Source of the DNA: an uncultured Lewinella sp.
GTDB lineage: Bacteria > Bacteroidota > Bacteroidia > Chitinophagales > Saprospiraceae
DNA: 64,000 nucleotides
Assembly (NCBI GenBank): GCA_913057785.1
Contig: CAJXPD010000006.1
Coordinates: 23,276 to 87,275, forward strand
Direction: 5' to 3'
The notes beneath the pieces are model-generated. The model saw nothing but the letters and a program-made list of their open reading frames with translations. It was not told the DNA's origin and did not search any database. Positions 45,701-53,796 of this stretch are shown piece after piece. A program made the translations under genes and the position numbers. Positions within the stretch are counted from its first letter, which is position 1. Each line of letters opens with the position of its first letter.

Positions 45701-45922
45701 CAGCAAAGGATCAGGCCCATTCTGATGACTTCAATGACCACAGTCTTGGCCTTGCTTCCCCTGACCTTTGGCTTCGGGGAAAGCGCCTCCCTACGTGCGC
45801 CCATGGCTTGGGCAGTAATTGGGGGATTGGTCACTTCTACCCTATTGACCTTAGTAGTGATCCCTTGCGTATATGCAGTCATTGACTTTGGTGGTAGAAA
45901 GAAAAGTGCTGAGGTAGTGTAG
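42791..45922 (+). CDS. RND efflux pump, HAE1-like
   Basis: This 1043-residue inner-membrane pump has twelve helices and two periplasmic loops. Typical segments: YPVTVLMAILAIGILGYISYFRLGVDLFPDLNSP at the start, the second-half PLAVVGTIATFYWLNAPLNIMAIIGIIMLVGIAVNDAIILVDRIN, and IRPILMTSMTTVLALLPL. The TM4 proton-relay position reads GMLVDNAIVVLENI, so it has Asp424-Asn425 where AcrB has two aspartates; many Bacteroidota HAE1 pumps share the D-N version. A Gln/Ala/Asn-rich insert (about residues 247-280) interrupts the first periplasmic domain. It is translationally coupled to the adaptor. The 46016 pump follows 93 bases later, so the two may form a heteromeric pump like MdtBC; this is inference. 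Confidence 0.94.
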   Translation: MKKLTQFAVNYPVTVLMAILAIGILGYISYFRLGVDLFPDLNSPRLFVEIESGEKAPEEIEKQFVEQIEALSMRQGGVTQVASVTKIGSAQITVEYSWEKDMDEAFLDLQKALNDFNQGGELDRITVTQYDPNSAPIMLLGVSHNSIDDLNELRKVCDNYVSKELVRLEGVAQVSLSGDQEQEVIINTAPYKLEAYGLSLDNISQKIQSFNQNVSGGTVQELGLQYTVKGVGMLKTEDDFDNLIVGYKEEKAAANSANAQSQESTQQANAPARNRAPIYLKDVAVTTFTNKDPENIVRINGQRCIGLSIYKENRFNTVKAVEEISEALEDIRQALPGYEFEVISNQGVFIQNAVDEVQETALVGVLLAVVVLFLFLHRFGTTLIISIAIPISIIATFTLMYFNGLTINIMTLGGLALGAGMLVDNAIVVLENIFRNHESGADAKTAAINGTAEVGGAITASTLTTIIVFLPVIYLQDAAGELFKDQAWTVAFSLLSSLFVAIFVIPMLYHRFYRKRTAPAQARSLQLRSYGRFLLGVLRFRWIVILLAALLIGGAYYIYPSIGTEFMPAASSKKFSIDVRLPEGTVLERTSTTTENVESIVQDVLKDDLKFVYSHIGPKSAIEESQSAVFQGEHTATVEVALIDSTRLGTQKVMAALDEVTSGISGVELSFSPEVSSLNSILRTEEAPLVVEIKGQDLETIESITQEVRSLMAEMPELINIQTSIEQGAPEVEVLFDRFKLGLYNLDMNNVITQIQDQLKGKSAGKLEQAGEMIDIQLKTPEQGIATFENMLIQGGDKIYRLHEIASLKQSAAPREIHRRNQSRLGKVYAQTDESIPLEFVANKIRDAVQTIELPANYSIKVAGDEARRQESLQSLTFSLILSVTLVYMVMASQFESLLHPFTILLTIPLAVVGTIATFYWLNAPLNIMAIIGIIMLVGIAVNDAIILVDRINQLKRGGLPRFEAIAQAGQQRIRPILMTSMTTVLALLPLTFGFGESASLRAPMAWAVIGGLVTSTLLTLVVIPCVYAVIDFGGRKKSAEVV

Positions 45923-46015
45923 AAGTTTGCGATAAACCAATTGTCCTGACTTCAGGCAAAAGATGAATTCAATGAATCAACATCATTATAAAAAGATAAA
46001 CAGAATCAGCTGCTC

Positions 46016-49000
46016 ATGATGACCCAACTTATACATCGAAAAGTGGCGATCTGTATGGTCTTTATAGGTTTGACCCTCTTAGGGTATCTCTCCTATAAAC
46101 AGCTACCGGTAGAATTACTACCCAATGCGGAGCTTCCTATGCTTTTTGTTCAAGTGGCCTCTCCTACCCAGGTGAGTCCACAATACCTGGAGCAGCAGGG
46201 AGTCCTACCCGTTGAAGGGGCCATAGGCACCATGGAAGGGGTGGAAAGAATAGAGACGCAGATCACAGGCAATCGAGCAACCATTCGGGTAAGCTTTGAA
46301 CAAAACACCCGTTTCAAATACGCCTTTCTCAAACTCCAACAGAAAATCGATGCCGTAAAACCCGATCTCCCCACCGATCTTTTTGTCCAAGTAGCTAAGA
46401 TCGACCTTCAGCAACTGACCAATCAGTTCTTAGAATTACAGGTGCGCGGTAGTGGAGGAACGGATAGATTGCGGAATGTCACAGAAAAAGACATTCGGCC
46501 GGCCTTTGAAAACCTTGATGGTATAGCCTCTATCAGCATCTTTGGTGGCCGACAAAAGAACCTAGAAATTCTACTAGACAAGCAAGCCGCTGAACCACAT
46601 AATATCACTCCGGAAAGCGTGCGTTCTAGACTGACGCAAAACTCCGGCAGCAGAACCCTAGCAGGATTCCTCTACGAAGGAGACAGACGCTTCTTTATAC
46701 GCACCGCCTCTGAATATGCGGAGGTTACAGAGATTGAAAACATCGTAATGGCACCCGGGCCCATCTTACTCAAGGATGTGGCGAAAGTCTCCTTTGGGGT
46801 AGACGAGGAGGAATCAATGAGTAGGGTAAACGGGAAAGATGCCATTTCTCTTACGGCTACTAAAGAATCGCAGGTCAATATTATTGATCTCTCTCGCCGC
46901 TGTCTTACCCTAATAGATCAGCTCAATGAGCAGCTTGCACCGAAGGACGTCCAGATCACCGTCCAGCGGAACCTGGCCCAGAATATGGAGAACAATATCA
47001 ATCAAATCATTGATTTGGCGTTGATTGGGGGCTTGTTGGCGATCTTTGTATTATGGATTTTCCTGAAGGATCTCCGACTTATTTCGGTAATTGCGGTTTC
47101 TATCCCCATCTCTGTTTTTGCAGCTTTCAACCTCTTCTATGGAGCAGGCATTAGTGTAAATAGCTTGACCCTCGTCGGAATGGCACTAGCCATAGGTATG
47201 CTACTCGATAATAGTATCGTAGTATTGGAAAACATCTACCGGCTGGTGGCAGAGGGGGCTATCATGGAAAAGGCAGTATCAAAGGGGGTAACGGGCGTGG
47301 CTAAAGCCATACTGGCTGCTACCTTAACTACGGCTACCGTATTCGTACCCTTCTTGTTTTTTGGAAACTACCTGATCGCACTGATCGGGAAAAATATAGG
47401 GGTTTCTATCATTTCAACCCTCACCGTTTCTCTTTTAGTAGCCTTGCTGTTGATACCGGTACTAGCTGCCTTTGTCTTGGGTTTTTATCGAAAGAAAAAA
47501 TCCAAAGCCTTCGCCGCTTCAAAAGCAAAAACACGTACGGAACGCTTATATCTAGTGCTGTTGAAAAGTAGTCTGCGCCATCCAGCAAGAACCATCATTG
47601 CTGGTTTGGTCCTATTCTTTCTGACCACTTTTGCGGTCCTAGCCATGAATATCAATGCCCAGGAAGAGGTTGAGTCTGAGCAGATTGATGTCTTTGTCAC
47701 CATGGCTAAAGGTAGCACGCTAGACAATACCGATAAGATTGTCCGTGAGATAGAGACCAAAGTGGATGGGATCAAAGAGAAAGAAGATGTCAGTAGTCGA
47801 ATTCGCGAAGAAGATGCAGTAGTAAGTATAAAATTAAAGGAGAACTTCGAAGACATTGACAAGCGCAATTACTTTGAAGTGAAAGCCAATGTGGATCGCT
47901 TGATCCGTGAAATTGGTGGTAACGCACGTATCAGCTTGACCGAGCAGAGTCGCGGAGGTGGCGGCGGCGGTGGTGGAATTGGTGGCATGGATGCCCTGGG
48001 TTCACTGCTAGGTTTTGGTGATAATCAGGAAAAATTGGTTATTAAAGGCGAGGACTATGCGGTACTGCAAAGAGTTTCTCAAGATCTACTCTATTATTTG
48101 CAGAGTCTGGATGACACGGAAGATGCAAGTCTAAGTTCAAGAGGTAATCGCCCAGAAGTGCTTTTGCGCTTCGATCCCCTGACACTTGCCCGGAAAGACA
48201 TCACGCCCGAAAACATCATGCTATCCCTCCGGGATTTTGGGCAGGATGCACCAACGAATTCTACCTTCCAATATGCGGACGAAGAATACAATATAATTAT
48301 TCGAGAAAAGGAGGTTCAGAACTATGAAGAACCTGAGCCCAAAAGCATGGATGACTTGCGACGTCTAGAGGTAGCGGACCAATCTGGCGGGATGCATGAG
48401 ATGGCCACCTTTACCAGTATCCAAACTGGCCAAGGGATGGACGATATCCAACGGATTAATCAGCAAAAGCAGATTGAGATCACCTACCGTCGATCTCAAC
48501 AGGCCATGCAATCGAAAGAAATCCTGGAAGCGCATAAAGAAAGTATTAACCAGTTGGTAGCCAATTATCCGGCTCCTCCTGGCATTGCGATAGAGATCGT
48601 AGAAGCGCAAGATCAACTGAAGGACTTCAAAGTATTAGCGGGGGCCGCTATTCTCTTGATCTTTATGATTCTTGCTTCTGTTTTCGAATCGCTCTCAGCA
48701 CCTTTTGTGCTAATGTTCTCCGTGCCCTTAGCAGCCACGGGAGCATTGCTGGGACTCGCTATCACGGGCAACAGCCTCTTCAACGCCAACACCTTAACGG
48801 GCTTCCTAATCCTTCTCGGCGTAATCGTGAACAATGGCATCATCATGATCGATTATGTCAATTCACTGAGGCGGCAAGGATATCGGAAGACGCGAGCCCT
48901 GATGACCGCGGGCTTGCACCGCTTACGCCCCATTTTGATCACCGCTATCACTACAATTGCAGCCATGTTCCCTCTAGCCTTGGGAACAGCAGAATATGTT

Positions 49001-50719
49001 AGCTTAATTGGGGCACCCTTCGCCATCACCGTTATTGGAGGTTTGGCACTCGGAACGCTCTTGACACTGGTATTGATCCCCACCGTTTATTTGGGCTTAG
49101 AAAATGCCATCAGTTGGTTTAGAGAATTGCCTTGGTGGGTCCGATTGATCAATCTAGCACTTTGGCTAGGCGTAGGCTTGTATATATACTTCAAGCTTAG
49201 CTCACTCCTTTGGCAATTAGTAGATTGGTTGCTGCTCTTCTTCTTGGTTCCGGCCGTAACTTACTTCATTCAGGTGAGTCTGAAGCGAGCCAGAGCAGAT
49301 GTGATACCAGAGGATCAAGCCCTAGAAATTGAAGTTCAGAATTTGGTCAAAATATACAACCGCCCCGGCCGTTTGACCCGGGAATGGTCCGGTAGCAAAG
49401 CCTTAGCAGATTTTCACCAATCTGGGCTTAGAGGTATCAAATGGGGTTTACTACTGCGGGAGTTCCTTTGGCAACTTCCCCTCTTGGGTTTCATGGTCTG
49501 GTTTACCTACTCTTTCTTGCGTTCAGGATTTTGGATGACGCTTTTAGCAGTGGGCATATACCTATTGATCCTAGAGATCTGGTTCCCAATTGGAACTGCC
49601 CTGACTAAAGGAGAACCTAAACGTTGGAAGAAGTTGATAAAGGCCTTCGGCTGGTTACTATTCTGGTTAAGTCCAATTGTGCTGGTCCTGCAATTGAACG
49701 AGAGATGGGAACAATGGGGCTTTTCGGTATTCGTTGGCGTTGTGTGGTATTTGATATTGATCATCTATAATTCTTCCAACTATATCCATCGCAATAGTAT
49801 TAACATTGAACGAATCAAAGGGAGGCTCCGTCGCTTCTACTATAGAATGATCATCAATATTCCCGTCATTGGAAAGCGGAAGTTACCCTTCAAAGCCCTG
49901 AACGGGGTGTCATTGAAAATCGGTACGGGTATGTACGGTTTATTGGGACCGAACGGGGCGGGTAAATCTACTTTAATGCGAATCATCAGTGGGGTATTTG
50001 AGCAGAGTTACGGGAAGATTTGGATTAATGGCGTGGATACCCAATTGAAGCGGGAGGAATTGCAAGGCTTAATTGGCTACCTACCGCAGGCCTTTGGTAG
50101 TTATGAACACATGTCTGCTTGGAGCTACTTAGATTACCAAGCCATTCTGAAGGGCTTAACCGATAATAAGGAGCGTAAGGAGCGCCTGGAATATGTGCTG
50201 TCTTCGGTGAATATGCTGGATCGAAAGGATGAAAAAATTGGTTCTTTCTCCGGAGGGATGAAGCAGCGGATTGGAATTGCTCAAATTCTATTGCATCTGC
50301 CTCGCATATTGATCGTTGATGAGCCTACCGCTGGGCTGGATCCCAGAGAACGAATCCGCTTCCGGAATCTATTGGTGCAATTAAGTCGGGAACGAATCGT
50401 CCTATTTTCTACCCACATCATTGAAGACATCGCTAGTTCTTGTAACCAATTGGCGGTAATCAATAAGGGATCTGTCCGTTATAAAGGGTCTCCCCAAGAT
50501 ATGCTGCAGCATGCAGAAGGTTTAGTTTGGGAATATGTAATTCCTGCTAGTGAGTTCGAACAAGCCGAAAGCGAGCAAGTAATTGTGAATCACATGCGAG
50601 AGGGAGATAATATTAGAGTACGCTGTATCTCCTCCACCCAACCCACCGAGGCTGCAGTGGAAACCGAGCCTGTTTTGGAAGATGCCTATTTGTGTCTCTT
50701 GAAAAACATTCAGAAATAA
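46016..50719 (+). CDS. RND pump fused to an ABC ATPase domain with a membrane insertion in the ATPase
   Basis: This 1567-residue protein is a hybrid. Residues 1 to about 1045 are a full HAE1-like RND pump, with the TM4 motif GMLLDNSIVVLENI (Asp398-Asn399) and an eight-glycine tract (647-654) in the second periplasmic part. Two extra membrane helices follow. LEIEVQNLVKIY (1103-1114) looks like the first strand and A-loop of an ABC ATPase. About 180 residues with roughly four membrane helices intervene before the domain resumes at KLPFKALNGVSLKI. Walker A GPNGAGKST (1311-1319), Q-loop GYLPQAF, signature FSGGMKQR (from 1411), Walker B ILIVDEPTAGLD (Asp1435, Glu1436) and H-loop FSTHIIEDI are all intact. 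The permease at 50719 starts in its stop codon. Confidence 0.92.
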   Translation: MMTQLIHRKVAICMVFIGLTLLGYLSYKQLPVELLPNAELPMLFVQVASPTQVSPQYLEQQGVLPVEGAIGTMEGVERIETQITGNRATIRVSFEQNTRFKYAFLKLQQKIDAVKPDLPTDLFVQVAKIDLQQLTNQFLELQVRGSGGTDRLRNVTEKDIRPAFENLDGIASISIFGGRQKNLEILLDKQAAEPHNITPESVRSRLTQNSGSRTLAGFLYEGDRRFFIRTASEYAEVTEIENIVMAPGPILLKDVAKVSFGVDEEESMSRVNGKDAISLTATKESQVNIIDLSRRCLTLIDQLNEQLAPKDVQITVQRNLAQNMENNINQIIDLALIGGLLAIFVLWIFLKDLRLISVIAVSIPISVFAAFNLFYGAGISVNSLTLVGMALAIGMLLDNSIVVLENIYRLVAEGAIMEKAVSKGVTGVAKAILAATLTTATVFVPFLFFGNYLIALIGKNIGVSIISTLTVSLLVALLLIPVLAAFVLGFYRKKKSKAFAASKAKTRTERLYLVLLKSSLRHPARTIIAGLVLFFLTTFAVLAMNINAQEEVESEQIDVFVTMAKGSTLDNTDKIVREIETKVDGIKEKEDVSSRIREEDAVVSIKLKENFEDIDKRNYFEVKANVDRLIREIGGNARISLTEQSRGGGGGGGGIGGMDALGSLLGFGDNQEKLVIKGEDYAVLQRVSQDLLYYLQSLDDTEDASLSSRGNRPEVLLRFDPLTLARKDITPENIMLSLRDFGQDAPTNSTFQYADEEYNIIIREKEVQNYEEPEPKSMDDLRRLEVADQSGGMHEMATFTSIQTGQGMDDIQRINQQKQIEITYRRSQQAMQSKEILEAHKESINQLVANYPAPPGIAIEIVEAQDQLKDFKVLAGAAILLIFMILASVFESLSAPFVLMFSVPLAATGALLGLAITGNSLFNANTLTGFLILLGVIVNNGIIMIDYVNSLRRQGYRKTRALMTAGLHRLRPILITAITTIAAMFPLALGTAEYVSLIGAPFAITVIGGLALGTLLTLVLIPTVYLGLENAISWFRELPWWVRLINLALWLGVGLYIYFKLSSLLWQLVDWLLLFFLVPAVTYFIQVSLKRARADVIPEDQALEIEVQNLVKIYNRPGRLTREWSGSKALADFHQSGLRGIKWGLLLREFLWQLPLLGFMVWFTYSFLRSGFWMTLLAVGIYLLILEIWFPIGTALTKGEPKRWKKLIKAFGWLLFWLSPIVLVLQLNERWEQWGFSVFVGVVWYLILIIYNSSNYIHRNSINIERIKGRLRRFYYRMIINIPVIGKRKLPFKALNGVSLKIGTGMYGLLGPNGAGKSTLMRIISGVFEQSYGKIWINGVDTQLKREELQGLIGYLPQAFGSYEHMSAWSYLDYQAILKGLTDNKERKERLEYVLSSVNMLDRKDEKIGSFSGGMKQRIGIAQILLHLPRILIVDEPTAGLDPRERIRFRNLLVQLSRERIVLFSTHIIEDIASSCNQLAVINKGSVRYKGSPQDMLQHAEGLVWEYVIPASEFEQAESEQVIVNHMREGDNIRVRCISSTQPTEAAVETEPVLEDAYLCLLKNIQK

Positions 50720-51420
50720 TGGGGAACGCACTTTTATTATTAAGCAAACTAGTTCGCTACAACTTGAAGATCATCTTTGCAGGTCGGTTCATCTGGTTCC
50801 TCCTGGCCGCCTTAGGATTCTATATATTCTTTATGGTGATCAGTGTCTTGGATAATGATGAGATCAATATTGGCTCTATCTACTCCTTGACCTTTTTTCC
50901 CGCCATTTTGCTAATCTTTTATCCGATGGTCTTTGGCATACAGCGCGATGATGATGCTCGCATGCTTGAGATTTTGTTTGGAATCCCAGATTATCGATAC
51001 AAAGTTTGGCTGGTGCGCCTCGTTTTGATCTTTGTCCAGATCTTTATCCTGTTAATCCTATTTGCATCGATCGGTTCCTATCTGTTGTACCCCGTCAATC
51101 CACTGGTCATAGCCTCTCAGCTGCTATTCCCCATTTGTTTTCTGGGTAGCTTAGCTTTCTTATTTGCCACACGTATCAAGAATGGAAATGCTACGGCAGT
51201 GATCATGATCCTACTGGGAATAGGCTTAAGTATTTTTAGTGAAATCCTAGAGGATACCTTTTGGAACATCTTCCTCAATCCGTTTGACCCTGAGCGTGGC
51301 TTCAGCGAACTCGCCTGGCAGCAAATTGTTTGGAAAAACCGGGTATTCCTCTGCGTGGGGAGCATCGTTTTCATTTTGACGGCCCTGATCAATTTGCAGA
51401 AGCGGGAGCGATATATATAA
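50719..51420 (+). CDS. ABC-2 type permease subunit
   Basis: This is a 233-residue membrane protein with six helices when started at ATG 50719 (MGNALLLLSKLVRYNLKIIFAGRFIWFLL). The start overlaps the stop of the fusion gene by one base (TAATG), so translation is coupled; a longer TTG frame overlaps by 28 bases and is less likely. IQRDDDARMLEILFGIPDYRYKVWLVRLVLI is a cytoplasmic coupling-helix-like stretch of ABC-2 permeases. It would pair with the ATPase domain of the 46016 fusion. It is the last gene of the cluster and is followed by a strong terminator. Confidence 0.85.
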   Translation: MGNALLLLSKLVRYNLKIIFAGRFIWFLLAALGFYIFFMVISVLDNDEINIGSIYSLTFFPAILLIFYPMVFGIQRDDDARMLEILFGIPDYRYKVWLVRLVLIFVQIFILLILFASIGSYLLYPVNPLVIASQLLFPICFLGSLAFLFATRIKNGNATAVIMILLGIGLSIFSEILEDTFWNIFLNPFDPERGFSELAWQQIVWKNRVFLCVGSIVFILTALINLQKRERYI

Positions 51421-51436
51421 GTAGTGTCATTTGGTC

Positions 51437-51478
51437 GGTGAAAAAACTATCTGGCGCTATACAGATAGTTTTTCCACC
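51437..51478. terminator. Strong bidirectional intrinsic terminator
   Basis: Arms 51437-51453 and 51462-51478 form a 17-base-pair stem with one mismatch around an 8-base loop. A-rich sequence in the left arm and T-rich sequence in the right arm give a T-tract in both directions. It lies between two convergent genes and closes both transcripts. Confidence 0.85.
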
Positions 51479-51533
51479 CAAAATTCACGGCTGAAACGAC
51501 ATTTTTCGATACAAAGACTAGTGCAAAAACCGC

Positions 51534-52457
51534 TTACTTGTTCGTAGCAGCATAATCCACCTCACGATAGGCTTGAATGACAGCCATTTCTCCTTCTTTG
51601 CCTTCTTTCGAATTGCCGTGTTCCATACCTAGGATACCGCGATAGCCTTTTTCATGAATGTACTTGAAGACATTCTTATAGTTGATTTCTCCTGTGGTCG
51701 GTTCCTTGCGGCCTGGGTTGTCGCCAATCTGGAAATAGCCGATCTCTTCCCAGGATTGCTCAATATTGGGAATCAAATTACCTTCTTGAATTTGCTGGTG
51801 GTAAATATCAAAAAGGATCTTGCATGCCGGGCTGTCCACTGCCTTACAAATCTGATAGGCTTGTGCGCTTTTGGTTAGGAAAAGGCCGGGGTGATTGAAG
51901 AAATTCAGAGGTTCAAGCACCATCACGAGATTATGGGGTTCCAGAATAGCGGAGGCGCGTTTGAGTACCTCAATCACATTGGCTGTCTGATATCCCATAT
52001 CTTGTTTCAAATCTAAGTACCCCGGTAGCACAGTCATCCAGGTGGCATTAACGCGTTTGGCTGCATCGACTGACTCCCTGACTCCCTTTAAGAATTCCTC
52101 TCGGATTGCTTCATCCTTCAGTACCAAGGTGGGTTTGTTGGTCCGGATTCGCCCACCAACAAAGACCCCCATTTCCATATTGAGTTGGGCCAGCTTAGAA
52201 CCAATTTTGTCTTGCATACTGGGTTCCCGTCTTTTAAGGTAATTATCTTCAAAAGCAGTAAACCCCTGATCTGCCATAAATTGAATCTCATCCAGTGGCG
52301 CTTCACCGGCATGATGCTTGAACATACCCGTGTGTGGAGCAAACTTCATGGCAAACTTAGGGGCCGGAGCAGATGAATCAGAAGGAAGATGTGGGCTCGT
52401 TGAGGCTACTGCGCCTGCAGCCCAAACGCTACTAGCGATGAAGGTTCTACGTTTCAT
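51534..52457 (-). CDS. Sugar-phosphate isomerase/epimerase-like TIM barrel with Tat signal
   Basis: This 307-residue protein has a twin-arginine signal (MKRRTFIASSVWAAGAVAS, about 1-30) and a xylose-isomerase-like TIM barrel. Motifs: MKFAPHTGMFKHHAG, the metal-binding glutamate strand MVLEPLNFFNHPGLFL, ILFDIYHQQIQEGNLI (Asp-x-Tyr-His) and a late LGMEHGNSK glutamate. The nearest characterised relatives are hydroxypyruvate isomerases (Hyi) and related epimerases. Export to the periplasm suggests a role in handling external or keto-sugars together with the Tat-exported Gfo/Idh oxidoreductase at 55027. It reads leftward, convergent with the exporter cluster. Confidence 0.9.
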   Translation of the reverse strand: MKRRTFIASSVWAAGAVASTSPHLPSDSSAPAPKFAMKFAPHTGMFKHHAGEAPLDEIQFMADQGFTAFEDNYLKRREPSMQDKIGSKLAQLNMEMGVFVGGRIRTNKPTLVLKDEAIREEFLKGVRESVDAAKRVNATWMTVLPGYLDLKQDMGYQTANVIEVLKRASAILEPHNLVMVLEPLNFFNHPGLFLTKSAQAYQICKAVDSPACKILFDIYHQQIQEGNLIPNIEQSWEEIGYFQIGDNPGRKEPTTGEINYKNVFKYIHEKGYRGILGMEHGNSKEGKEGEMAVIQAYREVDYAATNK

Positions 52458-52638
52458 GTTGTGGTTTTTTCGTTTTGAATTGTTGACAGTAGTAGATCTA
52501 TAGTTACTACTTCTTCTAAAGATCGCGAATAAGTTACATACTTTCTTGAAGACACATACCGAGAAATAACATTAAAGCTTTAATTTGAGGTCGGAATATA
52601 GCACGATCAAGGTTTCACTAATTCGAAAATCTACCCTT

Positions 52639-53775
52639 ATGAAATCCTACAGCTTACTGCTGCTAGCTGGCTTGCTATCTCTAAGCGTCTGGTCTCAACA
52701 GACAATAAACGCTTCCCTGACACACGATGGCAAAGACCGAAGCTATATTCTGTATGTACCGGAGTCCTACAATGAAGATACGCCAGTTCCACTAGTACTC
52801 AATTTCCATGGTTACACCAGCAATGCCAATGACCAAATGTGGTACGGTGATTTTCGTGCCATAGCGGATACTGCTGGATTTCTCGTCGTACATCCCCAGG
52901 GTAGCCTGTTAAATGGAATAACACATTGGAACGTAGGGGGTTGGACATTGGGCAGCACCACCGATGATGTTGGATTTACGGAATCCTTATTAGATGAGTT
53001 GTCCAGCAATTACAATATTGATCAGAAGAGAATTTATTCGACGGGGATGTCCAATGGTGGCTTTATGAGTTTCTTATTGGCCTGCCAGCTGAGTGATCGC
53101 ATTGCTGCCGTTGCTTCAGTTACGGGCTCTATGACACCTGAGACGTATATCACCTGTGATCCCCAGCACCCCACCCCAATCATGCAGATACATGGCGTTG
53201 TGGATGGTGTGGTTCCCTATTTTGGGGCCAATTGGACCAGATCTATTGCTGATGTCTTAGCTTATTGGAGAGACTATAACAATTGTTCCACGGAACTCAT
53301 CAAGACGGATGTTCCCAATACCAATCTACTCGATGCTTCCTCTGCTTCCTATCAAGTTTACTTAGATGGTGACAATGGGAGTACAGTTGAACACTTCCGA
53401 ATAAGCGGTGGTGGACATACCTGGCCCGGCTCCTTCCCTAGCCCGGGAACCAATCAAGATTTTGATGCTTCCTTGGAAATTTGGAAATTCTTTTCCCGTT
53501 ACAATCTGGATGACTTACGAGGGTTAACTTCAGTTGACGAGCAGCCTTCCCCAGGCACTAGCCTTCAAATCTTTCCTAACCCTAGTAAAGGGCTAGTGAC
53601 GGTAAAATCTAAAGGTGCAATGGGAAACCCTTATCAAATTCATTCCATCCACGGCCAGTTGATGAAAGCAGGGATTTTAGTAAGAGAAAGGGAAGAATTA
53701 GATCTGGCGGAACTCCCTAAAGGAATCTATATTTTTAGCGTCGGCAAAAAAGGATTCAAGATTATCAAGGACTAG
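52639..53775 (+). CDS. Secreted PHB-depolymerase/LpqC-like esterase with T9SS sorting domain
   Basis: This is a 378-residue protein when started at ATG 52639 (MKSYSLLLLAGLLSLSVWSQ, signal peptide). The esterase domain has VPLVLNFHGYTSNANDQ (oxyanion region), GMSNGGFMSF (nucleophile Ser), HGVVDGVVPY (Asp) and SGGGHTWPG (His). It belongs to the poly(3-hydroxybutyrate) depolymerase/feruloyl esterase-like family. The last 80 residues are a type IX secretion C-terminal domain (SLQIFPNPSKGLVTV, LDLAELPKGIYIFSVGKKGFKIIK), so it is exported to or anchored at the cell surface. The natural substrate could be a polyester, an esterified polysaccharide or a peptide. Confidence 0.93.
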   Translation: MKSYSLLLLAGLLSLSVWSQQTINASLTHDGKDRSYILYVPESYNEDTPVPLVLNFHGYTSNANDQMWYGDFRAIADTAGFLVVHPQGSLLNGITHWNVGGWTLGSTTDDVGFTESLLDELSSNYNIDQKRIYSTGMSNGGFMSFLLACQLSDRIAAVASVTGSMTPETYITCDPQHPTPIMQIHGVVDGVVPYFGANWTRSIADVLAYWRDYNNCSTELIKTDVPNTNLLDASSASYQVYLDGDNGSTVEHFRISGGGHTWPGSFPSPGTNQDFDASLEIWKFFSRYNLDDLRGLTSVDEQPSPGTSLQIFPNPSKGLVTVKSKGAMGNPYQIHSIHGQLMKAGILVREREELDLAELPKGIYIFSVGKKGFKIIKD

Positions 53776-53796
53776 AAGGTTTAGGGCGGTTAGCTG

